Origin: Bacteroidales bacterium UBA1715
GTDB taxonomy: Bacteria > Bacteroidota > Bacteroidia > Bacteroidales > UBA1715
Reading direction: 5' to 3'
DNA length: 40,262 bases
Assembly: GCA_002317135.1 (NCBI GenBank)
Contig: DCIX01000008.1
Span: 1-40,262, forward strand
A model generated the notes under the pieces. It saw nothing but the letters and a program-made list of their open reading frames with translations, was not told the DNA's origin and did not search any database. The translations under genes and the position numbers were made by a program. Numbering within the stretch: the stretch's first letter is position 1; the number at the start of each line of letters is the position of its first letter. This document shows, piece after piece, positions 25,090 through 33,176 of the stretch.

Positions 25090-25587
25090 ATGTACGAATC
25101 TACTATCACGCAACTTATGCTTGCAATGATTGAATACGATGCTCCCGATGCAAAACGTATCCAACATTTTATTAAAGTACACAACTTTGCCGCTACTATA
25201 GGAAAAAACGAATCACTTCCAGACGAAACTCTATTTATACTGGAATCCGCTGCCATTCTTCACGATATTGGAATACATCCTGCCGAAGCAAAATATGGCA
25301 ACAGCAACGGGAAACATCAGGAAGAATTAGGGCCACAAGAAGCGAAAGTTCTATTACAAAAACTTTCCTACAACCAAAATCAAATCGACAGAATATGTTA
25401 TTTGATAGGACATCACCACACTTACACAAACATAGATGGTATTGACTATCAAATTCTCGTAGAAGCAGATTTTCTTGTAAATATTCTTGAAGATAATCTT
25501 TCTACTAAAACTGCCATATCTGTAAAACAAAACATTTTCAAAACAAACACTGGATTATTGCTATTACACAATATGTATGGCATATAA
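25090..25587 (+). CDS. HD-domain phosphohydrolase
   Basis: A 165-aa protein with an HD metal-binding domain: HFIKVHNFAATIG supplies the first histidine, AAILHDIGIHPAEAKYG the HD doublet and YLIGHHHTY later histidines. The family hydrolyses phosphate esters of nucleotides or second messengers; the substrate cannot be read from the sequence. The open frame continues upstream into tRNA-Ser, so the ATG at 25090 is the start. It lies only 50 bp after the tRNA with no terminator between, so cotranscription with the tRNA is likely. It converges on the second GH31 gene. Confidence 0.88.
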   Translation: MYESTITQLMLAMIEYDAPDAKRIQHFIKVHNFAATIGKNESLPDETLFILESAAILHDIGIHPAEAKYGNSNGKHQEELGPQEAKVLLQKLSYNQNQIDRICYLIGHHHTYTNIDGIDYQILVEADFLVNILEDNLSTKTAISVKQNIFKTNTGLLLLHNMYGI

Positions 25588-25615
25588 AAAAAGAGCCGTT
25601 CGGACGAACGGCTCT
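25585..25615 (-). terminator. Intrinsic terminator of the second GH31 gene
   Basis: GAGCCGTTC (25593-25601) pairs perfectly with GAACGGCTC (25606-25614) around a 4-nt loop. The T-run is on the minus strand, so it mainly serves the GH31 gene; it may also stop the HD gene. Confidence 0.85.
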
Positions 25616-25638
25616 CCATATAGAAATCCTACCTAATC

Positions 25639-28464
25639 TTACAACTGAATTTGTTGTTTTTTGCCATCATACGGAACAGTCTTCGAAATCGCTCTGCTTT
25701 CTGGCAATCCTAATCCTGTTGTTTCCGACACTAGTACCACATTAAAAATACGCTTCTGCAACATTCCTGGAAAAGAACCTTTTCTATCGCTTATCGTCAA
25801 TATTTTTTCGGCATCGTTCCAATCAAAATCAATTGTTGCATACACTCCTTTTTCGTAATCATAACCGTCGTTTTCATCTTCATATAATTGGAACGAACCA
25901 TCGGCACCGACATATATACGTACTTCCAAAACCTCATCAGGAGTTTCCGTAGCGTAATTTTTCACTTTTGCCATTGGTAAAATTGAACCAACACGCACAA
26001 ACAATGGCATTGTATGTATTTCGGCATTGGCTTCTATTGTTTGACCACCAGTATATGTTTTTCCAGTCCAAAAATCTACCCAATCGCAATCGCCTGGCAA
26101 ATAAACGGAACGAGTTGTCTTCACTTCTCCTGCCTTTATTGGAGCAGCATCTTCTGCCAGCATCGATGGAGTTTTCCAGCACAAAATCGAACGTGCTGCA
26201 CCCGAAGACGAATTTTCTGTTTCAAACAAGAAATCGTACGTTTTTCCTGCTTCTAAAGTAACTGCTTCAAAATATTTCTCTGTTCCACCTTCAATCATTG
26301 CAATTTCTTTACCATCAATCAACATTCGTTTTTTATCAAAGTTTTTAATATGAAAACGATATGTTCCTGTTTCTGGAACGGTGATTTTTCCTTCAAAACG
26401 AATGGCAAACATGGTATCCGTTACATAACTTGGACGTTCACAATACCAGAAAATATCGAGTTTCTCAACTGTAGTATCAAGTGTTTGATATTTATATTCA
26501 TTATCTCGATAGAATGTAGCATGCAAACCTGGCTTACCATCTTTGGTAGTAAATACCGAAGCAGGAACTTCCACACTTCGTTGTGGTGCTTTGTATTTCT
26601 GATAAGCAGTAACAGGTGCTACAAGGATTGATTTACCAAACATATATTCATCGGCAATATTATATGTTTTCTTATCCTTTGAATCCATTGCCAATGGACG
26701 CATCATTGTATAATCTTCATTGTAAACCTTCCACGCATTCGAATAAATGTAAGGCAACAATCTATAACGTAGTTGGTCGAATTTCACCAATGTCGGCGTA
26801 AATTCGCCAAAAGCCCAGATTTCACGTGGAGTTTCCGAACCGTGAGAACGGAAAATCGGACAGAACGTACAGAATTGAAACATACGGGTATATAGTTCAC
26901 GATATGCAGGATCTGTTTTTTCATTACTGAAAACACCTTCGTAAGAACTTAACACAAAAGCACCTACATCGAATGTCCAATATGGAACACCTGCGGCACA
27001 ATGGTTCAAACCTGCTGTAATTTGATTCTGATAAATATCCCACGCAGCACCAATGTCGCCACTCCACGTTACAGCACCCGCACGTTGTTGGCCTGCGTAT
27101 GTTGAACGAGTCAAAATATATTGACGTTGTGGATGTGCCGATTTCAAAGCATCTGCCTTCATTAAATCATGCAATTGAGTCATCTCTACAAGTGAAAACG
27201 CATTCAAATATCTATCCCACGAACCTAAAAAGCATTTGCCTGTCGTTTTCAAATCATATTCTGTGGATTCCTTGGTTAAAGCATTGGTAATATCTGGTTC
27301 AGTTGAATCAAACCAATAGCCATCCCAACCAAAACAAGCAACACCATTTTTCAAATATTCATAGTACAATTTTGTCGCTTCTGGATTAAATGGATCATAA
27401 TATTTAAAATCACCCCAACCTTTTTTGTTAAACAAATATCCTTTTGACTGAAAATCCTTATACATAGGCGCATTCGGGCCAACACAAGGCCAACATGAAA
27501 TCATTGTATGGAAATTCAATGCTTTTACTTCATCTATCATTGCTTGCGGATCTGGGTAGCGTTGTTTGTCAAAATACATTCCTCCCCAATCGTGTAATTC
27601 TCCCCACCAGTTCCAGTCTTGAATCAAAACATCGATAGGATATCCTAACTGTCGATATTTTTTTGCAATCGCAACATATTCTGCCTGAGTATGATAATGT
27701 TCTTTCGACTGCCAATAACCATACGCCCATTTACCAAACATTGGCGCCTTTCCTGTCAAATAGCGGTAACCTGAAATAATCTTGTCGGCATCTTGATTGA
27801 CTACTACATAATAATCTAGGTTGTCAGCAACTTCCGACCATAATGTGCAACCATTTGCATCGTCATTATATGTTGTTTTTGAATAATTATCCCAAAGAAT
27901 ACCAAATCCAGCCGTTGACCACATAAATGGAATAACCGCATCTGTATTTGTTTGCACCAGTTTTTCGGAATGACCACGGTAATTCATTATGCCGCTTTGG
28001 TTTTGCCCTAATCCATAGATGGCTTCATCTTCTGCCAATACGAATGTTTGTCCTACACTATATGAATGTTCACCATTCTTTTCGTTATCATAGTGTTTAA
28101 AATCCGAGAAGCCTTTTTCTGCAACAACTTCTCTTCCATCAACCTTATAGGTAATCGCACCTGTTTTTGTACAGATTTCCACACATAACTCTGTTGATTC
28201 CAATACCACCATCTTTCGAGTTGACGAAACCTTATAAGAAATAGAATCCAACGAATCAACAACAACCATCAAACTGTTCTTTTCCATTGTGCCATTCAAC
28301 GGACACTTTTGCACCCGCACAAGGTTATCCTTATAGAATTGAACTTTTACAAGACAAGAATCTGTCTTAAATTGAACACCATTCTGAACTTCTAACAAAT
28401 CCGGTCCTGAACAACTAAATAAACCGAATAGCGCGAGTAGCGACAAAAGAACTATTTTTTTCAT
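25639..28464 (-). CDS. GH31 lipoprotein with C-terminally inserted PA14-like domain
   Basis: A 941-aa exo-glycosidase. Lipobox LFSC with Cys18. An N-terminal sandwich (YGLGQNQSGIMNYRG, about 150-164) is followed by the TIM barrel: WAYGYWQSKEHYH (about 246), nucleophile Asp386 in WFDSTEPD and acid/base Asp470 in TWSGD. A PA14-like domain (about 645-770, GLHATFYRDNEYKYQTLD...TGTYRFHIKNFDKKRMLIDG) is inserted between the barrel-proximal C-terminal sheet (SVEVPASVF) and the later sheet (SVYLPGDCDWVDFWTG). The other GH31 has its PA14 before the barrel, so the two are not recent duplicates. Alpha-glucosidase or alpha-xylosidase activity; substrate undecided. Single gene with its own promoter and terminator. 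Confidence 0.92.
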   Translation of the reverse strand: MKKIVLLSLLALFGLFSCSGPDLLEVQNGVQFKTDSCLVKVQFYKDNLVRVQKCPLNGTMEKNSLMVVVDSLDSISYKVSSTRKMVVLESTELCVEICTKTGAITYKVDGREVVAEKGFSDFKHYDNEKNGEHSYSVGQTFVLAEDEAIYGLGQNQSGIMNYRGHSEKLVQTNTDAVIPFMWSTAGFGILWDNYSKTTYNDDANGCTLWSEVADNLDYYVVVNQDADKIISGYRYLTGKAPMFGKWAYGYWQSKEHYHTQAEYVAIAKKYRQLGYPIDVLIQDWNWWGELHDWGGMYFDKQRYPDPQAMIDEVKALNFHTMISCWPCVGPNAPMYKDFQSKGYLFNKKGWGDFKYYDPFNPEATKLYYEYLKNGVACFGWDGYWFDSTEPDITNALTKESTEYDLKTTGKCFLGSWDRYLNAFSLVEMTQLHDLMKADALKSAHPQRQYILTRSTYAGQQRAGAVTWSGDIGAAWDIYQNQITAGLNHCAAGVPYWTFDVGAFVLSSYEGVFSNEKTDPAYRELYTRMFQFCTFCPIFRSHGSETPREIWAFGEFTPTLVKFDQLRYRLLPYIYSNAWKVYNEDYTMMRPLAMDSKDKKTYNIADEYMFGKSILVAPVTAYQKYKAPQRSVEVPASVFTTKDGKPGLHATFYRDNEYKYQTLDTTVEKLDIFWYCERPSYVTDTMFAIRFEGKITVPETGTYRFHIKNFDKKRMLIDGKEIAMIEGGTEKYFEAVTLEAGKTYDFLFETENSSSGAARSILCWKTPSMLAEDAAPIKAGEVKTTRSVYLPGDCDWVDFWTGKTYTGGQTIEANAEIHTMPLFVRVGSILPMAKVKNYATETPDEVLEVRIYVGADGSFQLYEDENDGYDYEKGVYATIDFDWNDAEKILTISDRKGSFPGMLQKRIFNVVLVSETTGLGLPESRAISKTVPYDGKKQQIQL

Positions 28465-28481
28465 ACCAACTATTTATAGAG

Positions 28482-28489
28482 CAAAAATA
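28482..28489 (-). promoter_or_regulatory. -7 element of the second GH31 gene
   Basis: TATTTTTG on the minus strand fits TAnnTTTG, 17 bp before the ATG. Confidence 0.45.
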
Positions 28490-28572
28490 TAAAATCTCAG
28501 GGTTGCATTCATCATTCAATTGCATTCTCGCAAGATAAATACAACAAACTTATCAACAACAAGTATGGGCAT

Positions 28573-28600
28573 AAAAAAAGGACTCATAAAAGAGTCCTTT
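28573..28600 (-). terminator. Intrinsic terminator of the tRNA-Gly/tRNA-Leu unit
   Basis: AAAGGACTC (28577-28585) pairs perfectly with GAGTCCTTT (28592-28600); T-run on the minus strand. Confidence 0.85.
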
Positions 28601-28610
28601 AAAAGATTAG

Positions 28611-28695
28611 TACCTAGAGCGGGAATTGAACCCGCACGGACGCAATGTCCACAGGATTTTAAGTCCTGCGTGTCTACCAATTCCACCATCCAGGC
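28611..28695 (-). tRNA. tRNA-Leu (anticodon TAA)
   Basis: An 85-nt class II tRNA on the minus strand. The acceptor GCCTGGA pairs with TCTAGGT, with A as discriminator. The anticodon loop CTTAAAA lies in an AGGA/TCCT stem. It has a long variable arm and a T-arm GCGGG/CCCGC. No CCA is encoded. Confidence 0.95.
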
Positions 28696-28705
28696 GAATC
28701 CTTTG

Positions 28706-28778
<73 letters not shown>

Positions 28779-28788
28779 GATTGCGTTG

Positions 28789-28818
28789 CAAATGTACGCT
28801 TTTTATGGAAACTACAAT
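28789..28818 (-). promoter_or_regulatory. Promoter of the tRNA-Gly/tRNA-Leu unit
   Basis: TACATTTG (28789-28796) on the minus strand fits TAnnTTTG and lies 10 bp before the mature tRNA 5' end. ATTG (28815-28818) is an approximate -33 box. Confidence 0.55.
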
Positions 28819-28862
28819 GCAATCTGATTATTTTTTTTGAAAAAAGAAATTTTTTAATGTTT

Positions 28863-28928
28863 AATGATAAATGATTTATTGCCGTTTACGTTCATACAAG
28901 TTGAGGCGTATGACTATATGCCTCAACA
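28863..28928 (+). repeat. Left direct repeat flanking the KilA-N gene
   Basis: It contains AATGATAAATGATTT (28863-28877) and a 46-bp core (28883-28928), both repeated on the other side of the KilA-N gene. The core ends in a hairpin, GTTGAGGC with GCCTCAAC, extended by GTAT/ATAT. Here the hairpin is followed by ATTTTTTC, so it could be a terminator. The first 15 bases equal the last codons and stop of the KilA-N gene plus three bases. Between the two blocks this copy has ATTGC, absent from the right copy. Confidence 0.9.
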
Positions 28929-29007
28929 TTTTTTCATAAATAACAATAAACAAATATAACAATCAATAATCACAAATTAATAAATTCAACATTCTCATTT
29001 TCAATTA

Positions 29008-29039
29008 TTTGTAAAGAACATAAATACATTTTACATTTG
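29008..29039 (+). promoter_or_regulatory. Promoter of the KilA-N gene
   Basis: TTTG (29008-29011) and TACATTTG (29032-29039) are separated by exactly 20 bp, one of the best matches to the Bacteroidota consensus in the window. The ATG is 21 bp downstream. Confidence 0.7.
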
Positions 29040-29060
29040 CCAAACACAACACAGAACAAT

Positions 29061-29873
29061 ATGGCTAAAATTACTGTACAAGATTCAGAAATCACCATTG
29101 TATCCGTTAACGACAACGATTACATTTCGTTAACAGATATGGCACGAAGTCAAATGCAAGAACACATAATATTTAAGTGGCTAAGCCTTAAAAGCACCAT
29201 TGAATATATTGGAGAATGGGAGACGCTTTACAATACAAAATTTAATTATACCGAATTCGGTATAATTAAAAACAATGCTGGTAGCAATAACTTTGTTTTA
29301 TCTACCAAACAATGGATTGAAAAAACAAATGCAATTGGCATAATTGCAAAGACAGGAAGATATGGGGGGACATACGCTCATAAAGATATTGCATATCATT
29401 TTGGAATGTGGATAAGTCCAAGATTCCAATTGTTACTTATAAAAGAATACCAACGCCTAAAAAACGAAGAACAAAAACATCTTGGTTGGTCTGTTAAAAG
29501 GGAACTTGCAAAAATAAACTACCACATACATACCGATGCAATAAAACAAAACCTCATTCCCCAAAAACTTACCAAAGAGCAAATAAACAAAATCTACGCC
29601 TCGGAAGCCGATGTGCTTAATATGGCTTTATTCGGTATGACTGCACAAGATTGGCGTGGGGAAAATCCAAACCTTACTGGAAATATGCGTGATTATGCTA
29701 CAATAAACCAACTCATCTGCCTTTCGAATATGGAAAACCTCAATTCCATATTTATAAGCGAAGGTGTGTCGCAAAGCGAACGCCTTATTAAGCTAAACCA
29801 TATAGCTATCCAACAAATGGGAATCTTGCAGAATATTGGAAAAAATGGAAAAATAAAATTGAATGATAAATGA
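29061..29873 (+). CDS. KilA-N domain protein
   Basis: A 270-aa protein with an N-terminal KilA-N DNA-binding-type domain (about residues 1-125): NDNDYISLTDMARSQ, FKWLSLKSTIEYIGEWETLYN, STKQWIEKTNAIGIIAKTGRYGGTYAHKDIAYHFGMWISPRFQLLLIKEY. The C-terminal part (about 130-270) is helical, with ASEADVLNMALFGMTAQDWRGENP. KilA-N proteins come from phages and large DNA viruses but are also common as chromosomal orphans in Bacteroidales; the function is unclear. The frame opens at a TTG at 29037 within the promoter box; the ATG at 29061 is the start. It is one of the few plus-strand genes, has a strong promoter, and is enclosed by direct repeats, the right one beginning in its own last codons. Confidence 0.85.
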   Translation: MAKITVQDSEITIVSVNDNDYISLTDMARSQMQEHIIFKWLSLKSTIEYIGEWETLYNTKFNYTEFGIIKNNAGSNNFVLSTKQWIEKTNAIGIIAKTGRYGGTYAHKDIAYHFGMWISPRFQLLLIKEYQRLKNEEQKHLGWSVKRELAKINYHIHTDAIKQNLIPQKLTKEQINKIYASEADVLNMALFGMTAQDWRGENPNLTGNMRDYATINQLICLSNMENLNSIFISEGVSQSERLIKLNHIAIQQMGILQNIGKNGKIKLNDK

Positions 29874-29922
29874 TTTCGTTTACGTTCATACAAGTTGAGG
29901 CGTATGACTATATGCCTCAACA
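29862..29922 (+). repeat. Right direct repeat flanking the KilA-N gene
   Basis: AATGATAAATGATTT (29862-29876) covers the last three codons and stop of the KilA-N gene. The 46-bp core (29877-29922) is identical to 28883-28928 and includes the GTTGAGGC...GCCTCAAC hairpin. Unlike the left copy it is not followed by a T-run but by AAGGGCATACGCGG. The distance between the cores is 994 bp. Confidence 0.9.
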
Positions 29923-29950
29923 AAGGGCATACGCGGTCCCTCCCCTACGA

Positions 29951-31006
29951 TTATTTATTCTTTTCTACAATGTATTTGCAAATCTTCTTTATTAACGAAG
30001 GACCTTCGAAAATAAATCCAGAATAAATTTGCACCAAACTTGCACCGGCTTGCAGTTTTTCGTATGCATCTTCTGGTGTTATAATTCCACCTACGCCAAT
30101 AATCGGAAATGCACCATTTGATTTTTCATGTACATATCGAATAACTTCTGTAGAGCGTTTCGTTTCTGGAGCACCACTCAATCCTCCCTTGCCTATTGAT
30201 TCAATGTATTCTTTTGAATACGAAGGCAAATTGTCGCGAGTTGTGGTTGTATTTGTTGCAACAACACCAGCTATACCTGTTTCGTTTACAATATCAATAA
30301 TGTCGTCCAATTGGCTATTAGTCAAATCTGGAGAGATTTTCAACAGAATTGGTTTTGCTTTTTTTCCTGTTAATTTTATTTCGGCATCAACCAACGCCTG
30401 TACAATTGCCATCAAAGGTCCTTTTTCTTGCAATTCTCTTAAATTCACTTGATTAGGACAACTTACATTGATTACAAAATAATCAACATACGGATATAAA
30501 GCATTGAAACAATCTACATAATCCTGTACTGCATTTTCGTTCGGGGTAACCTCATTTTTACCGATATTTCCACCTACAATAACTTTGGTATGGCGTTTTT
30601 GCAATTTCTTTACCATTGCCTCTACTCCATAGTTATTAAAGCCCATTCTATTAATAATGGCTTTGTCTTCTTTTAAGCGGAACAATCGTGGTTTTGGGTT
30701 TCCCGATTGTGGCCGAGGCGTCACCGTACCAACCTCAACAAATGCAAATCCCATCGCCCCCAACATTTCGAATGCAGCAGCATTTTTATCTAATCCAGCA
30801 GCAAGACCTACAGGATGGGGAAACTTAATTCCAAACACTTCTCGTTCCAACGATGAATCTGGTTTTATTCCAAAATGCCAACGCATATATGCCTGAACAC
30901 CTGGAACTTTTTGTAAAAACGACAACCACTTGATGGTGAAAGTATGAATCTTTTCTGGATCGAAAAGAAACAATACTTTGCTAACTACAGACGAATAAAA
31001 TGACAT
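29951..31006 (-). CDS. pyrD: Dihydroorotate dehydrogenase (quinone), class 2
   Basis: A 351-aa FMN enzyme that oxidises dihydroorotate to orotate in pyrimidine synthesis and passes electrons to quinone. The N-terminal helices for membrane association (LFLFDPEKIHTFTIKWLSFL) mark class 2. PVGLAAGLDKNA, FVEVGTVTPRPQSGNPKPRLFRL, NRMGFNN and VINVSCPN (with the catalytic Ser region) are diagnostic; GVGGI and LVQIYSGFIFEGP close the FMN site. It follows argS by 23 bp and is likely cotranscribed with it. Confidence 0.97.
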   Translation of the reverse strand: MSFYSSVVSKVLFLFDPEKIHTFTIKWLSFLQKVPGVQAYMRWHFGIKPDSSLEREVFGIKFPHPVGLAAGLDKNAAAFEMLGAMGFAFVEVGTVTPRPQSGNPKPRLFRLKEDKAIINRMGFNNYGVEAMVKKLQKRHTKVIVGGNIGKNEVTPNENAVQDYVDCFNALYPYVDYFVINVSCPNQVNLRELQEKGPLMAIVQALVDAEIKLTGKKAKPILLKISPDLTNSQLDDIIDIVNETGIAGVVATNTTTTRDNLPSYSKEYIESIGKGGLSGAPETKRSTEVIRYVHEKSNGAFPIIGVGGIITPEDAYEKLQAGASLVQIYSGFIFEGPSLIKKICKYIVEKNK

Positions 31007-31029
31007 AGTATTTCGTATAAAATCACAAA

Positions 31030-32826
31030 CTACATTCGTTCAGGAACACGAATACCCAACAATCCCATACCGGAAGAAATTATCGTTGCTATTTCCTTCG
31101 ACAAAGCCAAACGGAAAGATTTTACTCCTGCATTTTCTTCGTTTAGAATAGAATAATCGTGGTAGAATTGGTTGTAAACTTTCACCAAATCATATACATA
31201 GTTTGCAATACAAGAAGGTGCATGGTCTTTTGCCGCAAGTTCAATAATAGAACCATAGCGAGCTATCATCTTAATCAATTCTTTTTCTTTATCGTTACAT
31301 TCTGAAACAGAGAATGTTGTATCAACCGAAATGCCCTGTTCTGCTGCTTTACGCAATACAGAGCAAATACGTGCGTGTGTATATTGAATGAATGGTCCTG
31401 TATTTCCATTAAAATCAATTGATTCTTTTGGATTGAACAACATTGTTTTACGAGGTTCCACTTTCAATATGAAGTATTTCAAAGCTCCTTGTGCAATAAT
31501 TTCGTGAACATCAGCAGCTTCTTCAGCAGACAAACCGTTAAGTTTACCTAATTCATTAGAAATTGCAGCTGCTTCTTTCACCATATCTTCCATCAAGTCG
31601 TCGGCATCGACAACGGTACCTTCGCGTGATTTCATTTTTCCGTCAGGCAATTCAACCATACCATACGACATGTGATAAATCTTTTCTGACCAAGCATAAC
31701 CTAATTTCTGCAATATCAAACGCAATACTTGGAAGTGATAATTTTGCTCATTACCAACAACATAGATTAACTCTCCCATATCGCCATATTCACGAAAACG
31801 CTCAATAGCAGTACCAATATCTTGAGTCATATATACGGAAGTTCCATCTGGACGAAGTAATAGCTTTTGATCCAATCCATCGCCAGTTAAATCTGCCCAC
31901 ACAGAATTGTCTTCTTTTTGGAACAAAACACCGCGTTGCAAGCCGTCTTGAACTACTTTTTTACCTAACAAATATGTTTGTGATTCATAGTACACATGGT
32001 CGAAAGATACGCCCATTCGCTTATATGTAGCATCAAAACCTTCGTACACCCAACCATTCATCATCTTCCACAAAGCAATAACTTCTTCGTCACCTTGCTC
32101 CCATTTTACAAGCATTTCTCTTGCTTGTAAGAGAATTGGAGATTCCGCTTTTGCTTCATCTTCACTCTTTCCTTGAGCCATTAAATCGGCAACTTCTTTT
32201 TTGTATGCTTTGTCAAATTCTACATAATATTTACCAACTAAATGATCACCCTTCATTCCTGACGATTGTGGAGTTTCCCCATTACCGAATAACTTCCACG
32301 CAATCATTGACTTACAAATATGAATACCTCTATCATTCACCAAATTTGCTTTAACAACTTTGTTACCATTAGCCGCTAAAATTTGTGAGATTGAGTATCC
32401 AAGCAAATTGTTACGAACATGACCTAAATGCAATGGTTTATTCGTGTTTGGAGATGAAAATTCAACCATAACAACAGGAGAATTTTCATCAATAGGTTTC
32501 TTACCATATTGGTCGCCTTGCTGCAATGCAGTTTCCAATAACGACAACCAATATTGTACCGATATCGTTAGATTTAAAAAGCCTTTAATAACAGAATATG
32601 ATTCAATTGCATCGACATGAGACACCAAATATTGTCCAAGTTCTTCTGCTGTCGCTTCTGGCGACTTTTTTGAAACACGAAGCAAAGGGAAAATCACAAC
32701 GGTCTTATCGCCAGCAATTTCTTTCTTTGTTTCTTGAATTTGAATACTCTTAGAATCAACTGTGACTCCATACAATTCAGACACAGCTTGTATCAATGCT
32801 TGTTCTATACGATTATCTATAGTCAT
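31030..32826 (-). CDS. argS: Arginyl-tRNA synthetase
   Basis: A 598-aa class I synthetase. An N-terminal Add1-type domain (about 1-105) precedes the Rossmann core with the HIGH-equivalent HLGH in SSPNTNKPLHLGHVRNNLLG. MTQDIGTA and VVGNEQNYHFQVLR are ArgRS marks, and KMKSREG replaces the KMSKS loop. The anticodon-binding DALR domain ends the protein (ARICSVLRKA...FYHDYSILNEE). A promoter with TACCTTTG lies directly upstream. Confidence 0.98.
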   Translation of the reverse strand: MTIDNRIEQALIQAVSELYGVTVDSKSIQIQETKKEIAGDKTVVIFPLLRVSKKSPEATAEELGQYLVSHVDAIESYSVIKGFLNLTISVQYWLSLLETALQQGDQYGKKPIDENSPVVMVEFSSPNTNKPLHLGHVRNNLLGYSISQILAANGNKVVKANLVNDRGIHICKSMIAWKLFGNGETPQSSGMKGDHLVGKYYVEFDKAYKKEVADLMAQGKSEDEAKAESPILLQAREMLVKWEQGDEEVIALWKMMNGWVYEGFDATYKRMGVSFDHVYYESQTYLLGKKVVQDGLQRGVLFQKEDNSVWADLTGDGLDQKLLLRPDGTSVYMTQDIGTAIERFREYGDMGELIYVVGNEQNYHFQVLRLILQKLGYAWSEKIYHMSYGMVELPDGKMKSREGTVVDADDLMEDMVKEAAAISNELGKLNGLSAEEAADVHEIIAQGALKYFILKVEPRKTMLFNPKESIDFNGNTGPFIQYTHARICSVLRKAAEQGISVDTTFSVSECNDKEKELIKMIARYGSIIELAAKDHAPSCIANYVYDLVKVYNQFYHDYSILNEENAGVKSFRLALSKEIATIISSGMGLLGIRVPERM

Positions 32827-32843
32827 TTCGGTAAAAATTTGTG

Positions 32844-32874
32844 CAAAGGTAATAATTCAGGAGTAATTTACAAG
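32844..32874 (-). promoter_or_regulatory. Promoter of argS-pyrD
   Basis: On the minus strand, TACCTTTG (32844-32851) fits TAnnTTTG, and CTTG (32871-32874) lies 19 bp upstream as an approximate -33 box. Confidence 0.55.
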
Positions 32875-32900
32875 GTGAGATTTTCACCAAGCTAAAACAA

Positions 32901-33128
32901 CTACTCTGTCTTATTCTTTATATATTCAACAACTTCTCCTACAGTTTTGAATGGTTGCACTGTTTCGAAACGGAAATTAAATTCTTTTTCTATTGCCAAT
33001 GCAAGCAAAAGCATTGATAAAGAATTAATTCCAAGATCTTGTTGTAATTGAGTTTCTTCTGTAATATTTGCAGAATCAACATTCGGCATTGTTTCTGCAA
33101 AAATCTTTTTTAATCGTTCTAAAATCAT
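32901..33128 (-). CDS. Acyl carrier protein, dedicated
   Basis: A 75-aa acidic four-helix carrier (MILERLKKIFAETMP start). The phosphopantetheine serine is Ser36 in LGINSLSMLLL; the usual DSL is NSL here. It differs from a housekeeping AcpP and follows an acyl-AMP ligase and a PlsC-like acyltransferase, so it probably accepts the acyl group activated by the ligase. The start is the ATG at 33128; another ATG at 33137 is possible. A terminator hairpin lies immediately upstream (33139-33166), so its expression must come from readthrough. Confidence 0.85.
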   Translation of the reverse strand: MILERLKKIFAETMPNVDSANITEETQLQQDLGINSLSMLLLALAIEKEFNFRFETVQPFKTVGEVVEYIKNKTE

Positions 33129-33138
33129 ATTTATCATC

Positions 33139-33166
33139 AAAAAAAGGCAAGTCATATTGACTTGCC
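33139..33166 (-). terminator. Terminator hairpin between the acyl ligase and ACP genes
   Basis: GGCAAGTCA (33146-33154) pairs perfectly with TGACTTGCC (33158-33166) around a 3-nt loop; a run of seven T follows on the minus strand. It stands 11 bp before the ACP start and 10 bp after the ligase stop, so it may act as an attenuator setting the ligase-to-ACP ratio. Confidence 0.8.
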
Positions 33167-33176
33167 ATATTATACA

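Noticed and set aside
28863..29922. Integron attC sites around the KilA-N gene
   Set aside because: The palindrome does not fit the GTTRRRY / RYYYAAC core sites (GTTGAGG and CCTCAAC deviate), and there is no integrase in the window.
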